A stretch of DNA of 64,000 bases from Micavibrio aeruginosavorus ARL-13 (GTDB lineage: Bacteria > Pseudomonadota > Alphaproteobacteria > Micavibrionales > Micavibrionaceae): contig NC_016026.1 of assembly GCF_000226315.1 (NCBI RefSeq), positions 1,488,001 through 1,552,000 on the forward strand, in the 5' to 3' direction. Below, in pieces: positions 43,103-52,246 of this stretch. A program made the translations under genes and the position numbers. Position 1 is the stretch's first letter. Every line of letters starts with the position of its first letter. The notes under the pieces were generated by a model that saw nothing but the letters and a program-made list of their open reading frames with translations, was not told the DNA's origin and searched no databases.

Positions 43103-43743
43103 TGTGCACCCCCCGCATCATCGCCGCCGGCTTTGGGCACCATTGTGCGCCATGTAAAGCCCACTTTGCTATCGATCAACGTAACGGGAGAGCCGGAGCC
43201 AATCTGGCGCAGCACAGCCTCGCTCAAATCACCCTTGCGCGTCAGCTCGATCATGTCGACACCAACATGGCCGGGAAACGCATTTTCAATCCAGTACACA
43301 AAATTATAAACGTCGATATCGTCCATCGCCTCAATCGCGATTTCGATCGGGCTGACCATCAATTGCTGGCCCGCTTCCGTCGCCTTCTCCGTGTCTTCCT
43401 GCTGCGCGGCACCGATTGTGTAACGCGCGCTCAGAACACTGGATTGGGTTTGAATGGCCTCGATCGTGCGGCGGGCGTTATAGCGGTCCTGCTCGCCAAA
43501 GAAATCGGATTTTTGAAGAACAGCAAACAATTCTTTCTGCTCTTCAATCTGTTGCAATTGCGTGCGCATTTTTTCGGTTTCATCACGACGCTGCGAAATT
43601 TCCGCACGCACCGTGCGCAACTCCTGATCCGTTTTATCCTTCTGCGGTAAAACATACAGGTACGTCGCCGCCCCCAGAAGCGCGTTGACCAAGGCCAAAC
43701 CAGCAATCACCGTTACGCGGCGGGCGCCAAGAACTTCAATCAT
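43099..43743 (-). CDS. PilO/MshJ-like inner-membrane assembly protein
   Basis: A protein of 214 residues: one N-terminal membrane helix (VTVIAGLALVNALLGAATYL), a coiled coil (~35-75; KTDQELRTVRAEISQRRDET) and a periplasmic ferredoxin-like part (~110-200). This is the build of PilO/GspM/MshJ proteins, which form the alignment complex with the following PilMN-type partner. Both neighbours overlap by 4 bp. Confidence 0.75.
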   Translation of the reverse strand: MIEVLGARRVTVIAGLALVNALLGAATYLYVLPQKDKTDQELRTVRAEISQRRDETEKMRTQLQQIEEQKELFAVLQKSDFFGEQDRYNARRTIEAIQTQSSVLSARYTIGAAQQEDTEKATEAGQQLMVSPIEIAIEAMDDIDVYNFVYWIENAFPGHVGVDMIELTRKGDLSEAVLRQIGSGSPVTLIDSKVGFTWRTMVPKAGGDDAGGAQ

Positions 43744-45506
43744 TGTTCTGCTCCCTCATAAGTCATATCGGGAGCCGTCTGGCCTTCCGTATTGGTATCC
43801 ACCGGTGAATCTGTTGGCGCATCAGCCGGCGTGTCAGCTGGCGCATCCTCCACAGGAACGTCAGGCTCGTGGAATTGCACCGGGCCGGTAATGACCAGTT
43901 CAGCAACATGATCTTCCAGCGGGGCCTGCACCCCACCCTGCGCACCCGGAACGCCCGTTCCACCTTCAACTTCTTCATACACCAGATCGCCGACCGGGCG
44001 CGGAATGGCCACATCGTACCCCGGCAAAGCCGTGCGCAGACGCGCCTGCAAATCATCCACCTCACGTTTCGCCACCAGTGGGTCCACCGTGCCGGGGAAG
44101 CTGAGCTGCAGCGACGCTTTTAATGTCGGAGCCTTTTGGTCTTCGGTCATTTCGGCCACGACATACGGGTCATCCGGCAATTTGGGAACAACACGTTCGA
44201 TCTTCATCGTATCCAGACGCAATTCGGACCCGAGCGCCTCACCCACCTTGCGCAGGATGGGCAATGGCCGCAGGCTTTCCGCTTCCAGCGTCTTGTAGGT
44301 TTCCAGCGATGACTGGATCAATTTAATATCAACGCCAAGCGCATTCATGCGCGCCACTTCGATTTCGTATTCCTGATTGACGTTGATGCGCAAGCGTTGT
44401 TGCGACACCAGGTCATCCTTTGCCGTGAACCAGGCCTGAGCATTACCGGCCAGCTGCCAGCCCAGATAGGCCGCACCGCAGAACAACAACAACCCGGCAA
44501 AGGTCGCCGCCTGACGCGGACCATAGATTTTATTGATGTCTGTCGCCACCATCGGCAGGATCAGACGCGATTTGCGGCCAATCCACGACGCATGCAACGG
44601 ATCAGCGTGATATTGATTTTCCTGAATACCGATACTGAAGCCCAGCTCGCGCGCGGCCTCGCCCACCGTGTAATTATGGATGTTACACGGCACATCGATG
44701 CGCTGGCGCAACATTTCACCCGCTTGCGGCGTGGTGATCACAAAAACTTCTGTACCGTCACCGGCGGAATAACCAAAACGCGACAGGTAGCTGATCGTCG
44801 CTTTGAATTCCTGCGCCACTTCGGACACCCATGCGCCCGGATCAGTGGACAGGTCCGTCACCGGTGTCATACGTGTCATGGCCAACTGGCCATCACGGGT
44901 AATCACCTGACGCAAACCGCCACTTTGATGCTGGCCAATCAAAACGGCCCAGCGGGATTTTGTTTTTTCGCGCTTCGCCGCTTTCTCCGCCAGCGTCCGG
45001 ACCATGTCGGACGATTCAACAGGAAGCAGTGTAAAGCCCGCGATCGACGACATCGATGTCTTGACCGCGCCAATAGTTTTTTGCACCGGTTCCGACATGG
45101 GAACGGCCGCGAACAGATACAACCCACCGCCCGCCTTTGCCGCCGTAGCCCCGGTTTTACGCGGGCCCACATCTTTCAGCGCCAACGCACCGCGGATCGG
45201 ATAATTCGGGAAAGCAACGGCCAGTTTACGCGCAACCACGTTGGCCTTGTCCATCGGGCCAACTTTCGGAATACGCTGGCCGCCCTTGAACAGCTGGTCC
45301 GTCATGTCGTTGACGATCATCACCGACTTACCACCGCATTCACGGCGAATCAGGCCAGACACTGTCTGTTCAAAATCACGCGTCGCCCATGGCACGGTAT
45401 CAACCAGCCGGACCTTGCCCCCGACATCATAGACATACAGGGCATCGTCGCTGATCATCAGGACACAGCGCGAAGGCGTTAAAAATGGTATCGATGAACC
45501 CGGCAT
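43740..45506 (-). CDS. MshI/GspL-like (PilM-PilN type) inner-membrane assembly protein
   Basis: A protein of 588 residues. The N-terminal ~310 residues have an actin-like (PilM/GspL) pattern (SRCVLMISDDALYVYDV, YPIRGALALKDVG, ITRDGQLAMTRM, FGYSAGDGTEVFVITTPQAG). A membrane helix (FAGLLLFCGAAYLGWQLAG) follows near 350, then a coiled coil and a periplasmic PilN-like domain. The last ~70 residues are low-complexity Asp/Pro/Ala/Thr (DAPADTPADAPTDSPVD). It joins the cytosolic motor to the periplasmic complex. Confidence 0.75.
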   Translation of the reverse strand: MPGSSIPFLTPSRCVLMISDDALYVYDVGGKVRLVDTVPWATRDFEQTVSGLIRRECGGKSVMIVNDMTDQLFKGGQRIPKVGPMDKANVVARKLAVAFPNYPIRGALALKDVGPRKTGATAAKAGGGLYLFAAVPMSEPVQKTIGAVKTSMSSIAGFTLLPVESSDMVRTLAEKAAKREKTKSRWAVLIGQHQSGGLRQVITRDGQLAMTRMTPVTDLSTDPGAWVSEVAQEFKATISYLSRFGYSAGDGTEVFVITTPQAGEMLRQRIDVPCNIHNYTVGEAARELGFSIGIQENQYHADPLHASWIGRKSRLILPMVATDINKIYGPRQAATFAGLLLFCGAAYLGWQLAGNAQAWFTAKDDLVSQQRLRINVNQEYEIEVARMNALGVDIKLIQSSLETYKTLEAESLRPLPILRKVGEALGSELRLDTMKIERVVPKLPDDPYVVAEMTEDQKAPTLKASLQLSFPGTVDPLVAKREVDDLQARLRTALPGYDVAIPRPVGDLVYEEVEGGTGVPGAQGGVQAPLEDHVAELVITGPVQFHEPDVPVEDAPADTPADAPTDSPVDTNTEGQTAPDMTYEGAEQ

Positions 45507-45509
45507 GGT

Positions 45510-46730
45510 TTAGAAATCAATATTCTCGAAGCTGGCGTAAATGGGACCGAAGACGGCAACGGCAATCCACATGATCATAACACCAAGGAACATGGTCAGG
45601 AAGGGTTCAATCATTGCGATAAGACCCTGAACCGCCTCGTCCACGTCGTTGGTGTAAAATTCCGCAACCTGGTCCAGAACCACGGTCAGGTTACCGGATT
45701 CCTCGCCCACTTTCAGCATACGGACAACCATGCTGGGGAATTCGCCCGAGGCGTTAAACGCTTCGGACAATGGTGAACCGGCGGCAACCTGCTCCTCCAC
45801 CCCTTCCAGAGCCTCAACCAACGCGAGGTTTTTCACGGTATTCCGCGCGGCGCGCAGGGCGGACAATACGTCAATACCGCTGGCAAACATGGCCCCAAAG
45901 GTCTGAGCAAAACGCGCAATGTTGATTTTCCGGATCAGCGGACCAGCGACAGGCATTTCCAGAAACAGGCGGTCCATCCTGTAGGCGAAATCTTCGGATG
46001 ACTTCACCAGCGCCTTATAAACGACGAACAGGATCGGCGGTGTAGCCAGAACGCCCCACCAATATTTCACGAAGAAGTCCGATGTTGCCATCAGGGACGT
46101 GGTGTACCACGGCAATTCTTGATCTAGATTGCGGATAAATCCAACGATCTGCGGCACGACGAAGCTCATCATCACCACGATGGTCGCGATCACGACCACG
46201 ACCAGAATGGTCGGATAGCGCGTGGCCTTACGCACCTTGGCCTGCATTTGATCAACCCATTTCAGATATTTGATCAAATGGCGGTATGCGGCGGTCAGAT
46301 CCCCGGTTTCTTCACCGGCGGCAATCAGCGAGATATACAAAGAGCCGAAGGTTTTAGGGTGGTGCCCCATGGCTTCGGACAGCGCCGAACCATCAGACAC
46401 ATCGCGGTGAACTTCGGACAAAACGTCGCGCAGGCGATCATGTTCAGTGGTATCACGAATATCGGCCAGCGCGTCGAGCAAGGCCACGCCCGCGCCCTGC
46501 ATCTGCTCCATATGCATGAAAAGCTGGATCAAATCGCGCGTGCTGATCTTCGGCGCGCGCAAATCGGACAACATGCCCTTTTTCTTGGTCAAGGACTGGC
46601 ACTGGATCAGTTCCAGCCCGGCACTTTGCAGCTGGTTGTACAAATCCACTTCGTTCGCAGCGGAAATGACGCCCCGGACGGGACGGCCTTTGTTATTGAT
46701 GGCCCTGTATTTATAGCGATCTGCAGCCAT
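45510..46730 (-). CDS. mshG: PilC/MshG/GspF-type inner-membrane platform protein
   Basis: A protein of 406 residues with two T2SSF domains (AALLDALADIRDTTEHDRLR ... FGSLYISLIAAGEETGDL and FAQTFGAMFASGIDVLSAL ... FPSMVVRMLKVGEESGNL) and three membrane helices. The N-terminal YKYRAINNKGRPVRGVISA is typical. It is the platform on which the ATPases act. It lies directly after the PilB-type ATPase gene in the direction of transcription. Confidence 0.93.
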   Translation of the reverse strand: MAADRYKYRAINNKGRPVRGVISAANEVDLYNQLQSAGLELIQCQSLTKKKGMLSDLRAPKISTRDLIQLFMHMEQMQGAGVALLDALADIRDTTEHDRLRDVLSEVHRDVSDGSALSEAMGHHPKTFGSLYISLIAAGEETGDLTAAYRHLIKYLKWVDQMQAKVRKATRYPTILVVVVIATIVVMMSFVVPQIVGFIRNLDQELPWYTTSLMATSDFFVKYWWGVLATPPILFVVYKALVKSSEDFAYRMDRLFLEMPVAGPLIRKINIARFAQTFGAMFASGIDVLSALRAARNTVKNLALVEALEGVEEQVAAGSPLSEAFNASGEFPSMVVRMLKVGEESGNLTVVLDQVAEFYTNDVDEAVQGLIAMIEPFLTMFLGVMIMWIAVAVFGPIYASFENIDF

Positions 46731-46785
46731 GACACCCGAACTCTGGCAAGGTTTGGAACGACTTTATTAGGAACGGGCCGGATGC

Positions 46786-48714
46786 TTATTTATAGACATC
46801 AACGGCCGTAGCGAGGGATTCGAGGGTGGTAATCCCCTCAAGAACCTTCAGAATGCCATCGTCCTTCATGTTTTTAAAGCCTTTTTCGTAGGCCTTGCGT
46901 TTCAGCTCAGCCTTACTGCCGTTTTGGGCGATCACTTCGTCCAGTTCGTCATCGAACAGCAAAATCTCCGCTATGGAAATTCGACCCTTATAGCCCTGCC
47001 CCGCGCACATCTGGCATCCACCTTGGTGTGCCTTGTAAATGGTCGGCGGGTTCGCGGGATCGACATTCAAAATCGCGCACTCATCAGGCCCTGGCTGGTA
47101 CGCCTCGCGGCAATGCGGGCACACTTTACGGACCAGACGCTGGGCAAACACGGCCACGATCGCCCCGGCGATCATCCCCGGCTTCAGCCCCAGATCCAGC
47201 AAACGCGGAATGGCCCCGAACGAATCGTTGGTGTGCAGGGTCGAATAAACCTGGTGACCCGTCATGGAGGCCTGCAACGCCTTTTCCGCCGTAATCCCAT
47301 CCCGGATTTCCCCCAGGAAGATGATGTCCGGATCCTGACGCAGCAATGCGCGAATACCGTCGGCGAATTCCAACACGCCTTCACGGATCGGTGTCTGACG
47401 GATCATGGGCAGGGAATATTCCACCGGGTCTTCCAGCGTTTGAATATTCACCTCGACCGTATTGATTTCGTTCAGCATCGAATACAGCGACGTGGTTTTA
47501 CCCGACCCGGTCGGACCCGTCACAATAATGATCCCCTCCGGACGTGCCTGAGCCCGTCGGATTTTTTCAAGGTTGTGCGGGCTGAAGCCCAGCTGTTCCA
47601 GCGGAATAATGTTGCTGCTCTGGTCCAGAACACGCAGAACGATGTTTTCGCCGTGTACAGTCGGCAACGACGACACACGGAAATCGGCCAGCTTGCCGCC
47701 AATATTCAAACCGAAGCGTCCGTCCTGCGGGCTCAGCTTATCGGCGATGTTCATGTGCGACATAATTTTCAGTCGCTGGGAAATCCCGTTCCAGTGTTGT
47801 TTGTGCAGAATTTGCGCCGTGAACAACACGCCGTCCAAACGATAACGCAGACGCACGAAGTTTTCTTCCGGTTCAAAGTGCAAGTCGGACGCACCGATTT
47901 TCACGGCGTCGTAAACCAGCGCATTCACCAGACGCACAATCGGGTGGGAATAGGCTTCGTCCTCCGACAGGGTTGAAAGATCGGTCGGCTCACCCTCTTC
48001 CAATTCTTTCAGAATGGCCGCAATCGAACTTGCATAGCCATAGGCCGCGTCAATCGCCTCCATAATAATTTTCGGCGTTGTGACCAACGGTTTAATCGTG
48101 ATGTTCTTCGGCAGGAAACGACGCAACGTATCCATGGCCATCACGTCATACGGATCACACATGGCCACAGCGGCTTCTTTGTCATCAATAGAGATCGGCA
48201 GGAGCTGGTGTTTCTTCGCCGTCGCCTTATCAATCATCGCCAGCGCATCGCCGGAGAAAATTGTGTTTTTCGGATCAAACACATCAAAGCCGGAACTTTC
48301 CGCAAGAAAGCCGGACAGCAAATCTTCATCAATAAAACCAAGGTCGACCAGGACAGATCCCAGCATCTTGCCGGTAACCTTTTTCTCCTGCAGGGCCACG
48401 TTCAATTGATCTTCGGTAATAATGCCCATGGCGACCAAACGGTCACCCATACGGCCACGATTCAAATCTTCGGATACACCGCCGGTATTTTGCACGGCCA
48501 GATCACGTGTACCAGAAGGCGCGCTCGCGCCGGCCGTACTGCCCGCGTTCGGTGCCGGTTGTTGCGCACTTGGTTGCGGCGCGATATCACGCGTCACGAC
48601 CTCAACGGTTTCGGCCTCGATATAATCGTCATCCAGCGCCAGAGCGAACGCCCCGTCGTCAAGTTCCAAATCAGCCCCCGGCTTGCGTGGCGCTTTTTTG
48701 TTCGCATCGTCCAT
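46786..48714 (-). CDS. mshE: PilB/MshE/GspE-type pilus extension ATPase
   Basis: A protein of 642 residues. A Pro/Ala-rich acidic start is followed by an MshEN-type domain (DRLVAMGIITEDQLNVALQE, LVDLGFIDEDLLSGFLAE), which in MshE binds cyclic di-GMP. Then come the ATPase parts: LHFEPEENFVRLRYRLDG, Walker A GPTGSGKTTSLYS, LEDPVEYSLP, Walker B IIFLGEIRDGITAEKAL, AEKALQASMTGHQVYSTLHT, and the zinc motif CPHC ... CQMC. The start is set at ATG 48714 (MDDANKKAP); an upstream ATG at 48747 is possible. First gene of the pilus locus. Confidence 0.93.
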   Translation of the reverse strand: MDDANKKAPRKPGADLELDDGAFALALDDDYIEAETVEVVTRDIAPQPSAQQPAPNAGSTAGASAPSGTRDLAVQNTGGVSEDLNRGRMGDRLVAMGIITEDQLNVALQEKKVTGKMLGSVLVDLGFIDEDLLSGFLAESSGFDVFDPKNTIFSGDALAMIDKATAKKHQLLPISIDDKEAAVAMCDPYDVMAMDTLRRFLPKNITIKPLVTTPKIIMEAIDAAYGYASSIAAILKELEEGEPTDLSTLSEDEAYSHPIVRLVNALVYDAVKIGASDLHFEPEENFVRLRYRLDGVLFTAQILHKQHWNGISQRLKIMSHMNIADKLSPQDGRFGLNIGGKLADFRVSSLPTVHGENIVLRVLDQSSNIIPLEQLGFSPHNLEKIRRAQARPEGIIIVTGPTGSGKTTSLYSMLNEINTVEVNIQTLEDPVEYSLPMIRQTPIREGVLEFADGIRALLRQDPDIIFLGEIRDGITAEKALQASMTGHQVYSTLHTNDSFGAIPRLLDLGLKPGMIAGAIVAVFAQRLVRKVCPHCREAYQPGPDECAILNVDPANPPTIYKAHQGGCQMCAGQGYKGRISIAEILLFDDELDEVIAQNGSKAELKRKAYEKGFKNMKDDGILKVLEGITTLESLATAVDVYK

Positions 48715-48928
48715 TATTTCTGGTCCTGTATCTTTGGAAAAACGCATCGTCGATAACCCGGAAAAACTTATTGCAGTGAATGCCAGAAACGGCCCCCGAA
48801 TGGCGCGAACCCTGAAATCCGCCCCCTTACAGAATGCCGTGGAAACGTTAAAGAAAACCCTAATATATTATGACAAAACAAGGGCTTCGGGAGCGTGCGC
48901 CGCACAACTGCCTGAAATATATAGAATT
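48715..48928. other. leader region of the pilus locus
   Basis: About 210 bp between the extension-ATPase gene and the esterase gene, AT-rich around 48855-48940 (AATATATTATGAC). It is the expected promoter zone of the minus-strand pilus cluster; no convincing box is named. Confidence 0.35.
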
Positions 48929-49555
48929 TTATCTAAATGCGGCGGGAAACCAGTTCTGCATATCCGCCAGGTCAGACTGCCCCAGCCCGTGCGCCATCGG
49001 TTTGGCCCGGAAATCCAGATCCGCCCCCGCATCGGCCAGCATACCCGCCAGCTTTTTGGAATTATCCAGCGGAATGATCAGGTCCATCATGCCCGTCAGC
49101 ATCAGGATTTTCTTGCCCGATAAATTGGGCAATTCATCCGGTTCAAACGGCACCATGGCGCGCAACAACATCGCCCCATCCAACACCTCGGGCCGTTTTA
49201 AAAACAAACTGGCCGCAATATTTGCACCATTGGAATACCCAAGCGCGACCAGCGGACGTTTCCCAATCTCATATTCATCCCGCGCGGCGGTGATAAAATC
49301 AGCCAGCTCATCGGTGCGGAATTTTAAATCGTCCAGATCAAACACACCTTCGGCCAGACGGCGGAAAAACCGGGGCATTCCATTTTCCAGCACGCGTCCG
49401 CGCACTGATAAAATGGCATGATCCGGCGCAACCGCCTGCCCCAATGGCACCAGATCATTTTCATCCCCACCCGTGCCGTGCAGCAGCAACAGCACAGGTT
49501 TTTCCACATCACCCGGCAGGAAGATATGTTTGAAATCGGACTCAGGAAAATTCAT
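48929..49555 (-). CDS. alpha/beta hydrolase (carboxylesterase/phospholipase type, MhqD-like)
   Basis: A protein of 208 residues. HGTGGDENDLV (oxyanion loop), nucleophile elbow LGYSNGANIA, Asp in GMMDLIIPL and His in MAHGLGQ give a full triad of the esterase D/YpfH-like family. Its start lies just behind the ring-cleaving dioxygenase gene with GGAG in the overlap of signals, so the two are coupled. In Bacillus a similar pair (MhqD with MhqO) serves quinone detoxification; here this is inferred from synteny. Confidence 0.85.
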   Translation of the reverse strand: MNFPESDFKHIFLPGDVEKPVLLLLHGTGGDENDLVPLGQAVAPDHAILSVRGRVLENGMPRFFRRLAEGVFDLDDLKFRTDELADFITAARDEYEIGKRPLVALGYSNGANIAASLFLKRPEVLDGAMLLRAMVPFEPDELPNLSGKKILMLTGMMDLIIPLDNSKKLAGMLADAGADLDFRAKPMAHGLGQSDLADMQNWFPAAFR

Positions 49556-49561
49556 GGCGAT

Positions 49562-50494
49562 TTACTCCAGCGGCGGCAAGACCGCAACAATAGCTTCACG
49601 ATGTTGTTCATATTGGGCGGGCAATTTTAAATCCTGCCCCAACGTATCAACGGGTTCGTCCACGGCAAAGCCCGGATTATCGGTTGCCAGTTCAAACAGC
49701 ACCCCGTTCGGCTCACGGAAATACACCGAGTGGAAATAGTTACGGTCAATCACCGGCGTCAGGTTCAAACCTTGCCGTGCCAGTGCGGCGCGCACGTGCC
49801 CCTCTTCCTTATCACCGCCAATGCGCCACGCGACGTGGTGAATGGTGCCCGCGCCCGGTGCACCCGACCAGATTTCCGGCAAGCAACGCAGATCCACCGT
49901 TTGCCCCAATCCCTTTTTACCCGTGGTAAAGCGGAAGCGGCTTTCTTCATTCCCAACGGCGTGGAAGCCCAGATGTTCGTTCAACAGCGCCGCCGTCTTC
50001 TCATAGCCCTGTACCCACAAGGTCACAGAGTGAAAACCACGAATAGCCACATCCGCCGAAATTTCATCGGTGGTCCAGACATTCTCGCTCGGCAGATCAT
50101 CAACGCCGACAAATTCCAGCATCAACCCATCGGGGTCGGAGATGCGCAGCACTTTATCCCCGAACCGGTCTTCGGGGCCCTGATATTGAATCCCTTTTTG
50201 GTGGAAACGATCCAGCCAGAATGAAAACGCCGTTTTCGGAATGGCAAAGGTTACCTCGACCGCCTGCCCCAACCCCGGACGCCCCTGCGGCGTGCCCGGA
50301 TACGGGAAGAAGGTCAGGATGGTGCCCGGTGATCCCACCTTGTCACCAAAATAGAAGTGATAGGTGCTGGGGTCGTCAAAATTCACCGTCTTCTTGATAA
50401 AGCGCAAGCCCAACAATTTCGTATAGAAATCGTAATTCGTCTTCGGGTCGCTGGCGATGGCGGTAATGTGATGAATACCGGATGCGTGGGTCAT
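49562..50494 (-). CDS. ring-cleaving dioxygenase of the VOC/glyoxalase fold (MhqO/LinE-like)
   Basis: A protein of 310 residues built of two VOC modules. Starts are GIHHITAIASDPKTNYDFYT and GFHSVTLWVQGYEKT. Metal-ligand candidates are in the second half: GTIHHVAWRIG and HSVYFREPNGVLFELATD. This is the pattern of MhqA/MhqO-type dioxygenases acting on hydroquinones or catechols. GGAG precedes the ATG by seven bases. It heads the pair with the esterase. Confidence 0.88.
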   Translation of the reverse strand: MTHASGIHHITAIASDPKTNYDFYTKLLGLRFIKKTVNFDDPSTYHFYFGDKVGSPGTILTFFPYPGTPQGRPGLGQAVEVTFAIPKTAFSFWLDRFHQKGIQYQGPEDRFGDKVLRISDPDGLMLEFVGVDDLPSENVWTTDEISADVAIRGFHSVTLWVQGYEKTAALLNEHLGFHAVGNEESRFRFTTGKKGLGQTVDLRCLPEIWSGAPGAGTIHHVAWRIGGDKEEGHVRAALARQGLNLTPVIDRNYFHSVYFREPNGVLFELATDNPGFAVDEPVDTLGQDLKLPAQYEQHREAIVAVLPPLE

Positions 50495-50513
50495 AATGTA
50501 TCTCCTTACACTT

Positions 50514-52145
50514 TTAATCTTTGTGATTTTTTGGTATTTTTTTCAGGCTCCCACCCGATAATCCCGGCATGACGGCATGCATGGTTTTTACTTTTCCGCC
50601 CTTATGTAGCTCATGGATTTTATGCTGCAGGACGCGATCGGATTCCGTCACACGGTCATGGTGACGCAAATGGTCGGCCCAGGATTCCGCCGTAAACATT
50701 TCAATAAAACGGCCATGGTCCTCAACATCCTCGAAAAATCCCCATTGAATGGCCCCATCGCGGCGGCGAATATCACCCAGTTCCGTCATCAGATGATAGA
50801 ATTTTTCACGGTCCGCATCATCAATCCGATATTCCAGTGTTACCAGAACCGGGCCACGGTCATGATCCACCGGCGCAACCAACATGGGTTCGGGCCAATG
50901 GTGGGATGGCGTGTAATCCTCGCCCTCGCCCCGGTTTAGATGGAAACGCCAGGTCAGCGGAATACCCACAACGATCATCGCCGCAGCCACCGCCAATGTT
51001 TCCGACAAACCGACCAGCCCAGCCACATGCCCCCAAACGATGGACCCAAGGGTCATGGCCCCGAAAAACACCATCTGGAACACGGCCAATCCACGCGCCC
51101 GCACCCAATCGGGCAAAGACAATTGTGCCGACACGTTCAACGACGACACCGCCAAAATCCAACCAATACCGCCAATAAATGCGCCGGCAATACCCGCGAT
51201 TTCCGTCCCGCCATAGGCCATGACCACCATACCAAGCGCAGTCAGCCCGCTGGCCAGCGCCAGAATACGATTCGGGCCAATTTTGGTTTTCAACGGCGCG
51301 AGCATAAACGTGCCCGCAATCGCCCCCGCACCCAACGCGGTCAGCAAGATGCCGTACAGCCCCGGCCCGCCCTGCAAAACATCCTTGGCCAGCAAGGGCA
51401 GCAGCGCCCAATAGGCCGACGCAAAAACGAAGAACGCAAAAGCCCGCACCAAGGTGTGACGTAACGGCAAGGACCGTATGGAGAAACGAACACCCGCCTG
51501 CATCGCACCGACCAACCGTTCACGCGGAACATTCGGCGTCGTTTGCGGGGTGGTCGTTTTCCACCACAACAATGCGGCCACGATGACAAGGAAAGAAACA
51601 GCATCCAGCACCACAGTGGCCACAGCCCCCATGGCGACCAGAATAAAGCCACCCAACGCCGGACCAATAGCCCGTGCGATATTCACACTGACCCCATTCA
51701 GGGCAATGGCTGGAGCCAATTCATTTTTTGGCACCAGACGCGGTACAATCGCCTGCCATGCCGGCATGGCAAAGGCCGACATCGCCCCGGTCAGGAACGT
51801 AAAGAACAACAAGGTCCACGCCCCAACCGCTCCGACCCACAGCAAGCCGGCAAAGATAAACAACGCCACAGCCGACAAAATTTGCGTGATGATCAGCAAT
51901 CTGCGCCGATCAAACAAATCCCCGAATGCGCCCGCCGGAATGGCGAACAGGAAAATCGGCAAGGCCGTCGCCGCCTGCACCAATGACACCATCAACGGCG
52001 ATGGCGCCAGATCGGTCATCAACCACCCGGATGTCACGTTGAACATCCACGTGCCGATGTTGGAGATCAGCGTCGCCCCCCACAACACCGCAAAGACGCG
52101 GTGATGGAACGGCGAAAAGGCCGATATTTTTGTTTCTTTTGTCAT
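50514..52145 (-). CDS. MFS exporter (EntS/DHA3-like) with C-terminal ABM-type domain
   Basis: A protein of 543 residues. The first ~410 residues form 12 membrane helices with the family loops FGDLFDRRRLLIITQ and FAMPAWQAIVPRLVPKNELAPA. The last ~110 residues (VLVTLEYRIDDADREKFYHL, GDIRRRDGAIQWGFFED, SWADHLRHHDRVTESDRVL) look like an antibiotic-biosynthesis-monooxygenase (ABM) dimeric alpha-beta barrel. The substrate is unknown; export of a toxic aromatic would fit the neighbours. The start is ATG 52145, with a GTG one codon earlier. Confidence 0.88.
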   Translation of the reverse strand: MTKETKISAFSPFHHRVFAVLWGATLISNIGTWMFNVTSGWLMTDLAPSPLMVSLVQAATALPIFLFAIPAGAFGDLFDRRRLLIITQILSAVALFIFAGLLWVGAVGAWTLLFFTFLTGAMSAFAMPAWQAIVPRLVPKNELAPAIALNGVSVNIARAIGPALGGFILVAMGAVATVVLDAVSFLVIVAALLWWKTTTPQTTPNVPRERLVGAMQAGVRFSIRSLPLRHTLVRAFAFFVFASAYWALLPLLAKDVLQGGPGLYGILLTALGAGAIAGTFMLAPLKTKIGPNRILALASGLTALGMVVMAYGGTEIAGIAGAFIGGIGWILAVSSLNVSAQLSLPDWVRARGLAVFQMVFFGAMTLGSIVWGHVAGLVGLSETLAVAAAMIVVGIPLTWRFHLNRGEGEDYTPSHHWPEPMLVAPVDHDRGPVLVTLEYRIDDADREKFYHLMTELGDIRRRDGAIQWGFFEDVEDHGRFIEMFTAESWADHLRHHDRVTESDRVLQHKIHELHKGGKVKTMHAVMPGLSGGSLKKIPKNHKD

Positions 52146-52170
52146 CACACAATACTCTGGTTATATCATC

Positions 52171-52236
52171 GTCATACCGGCGAAGGCCGGTATCCATGGG
52201 ATAGATCGTATGGACCCCGGCCTTCGCCGGGGTGAC
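52171..52236. repeat. family A hairpin pair, asymmetric variant
   Basis: Left ATACCGGCGAAGGCCGGTAT, right ACCCCGGCCTTCGCCGGGGT. Each hairpin is perfect though the arms differ from each other. It lies between the MFS gene and the amidohydrolase gene. Confidence 0.88.
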
Positions 52237-52246
52237 GATAGAGTTT

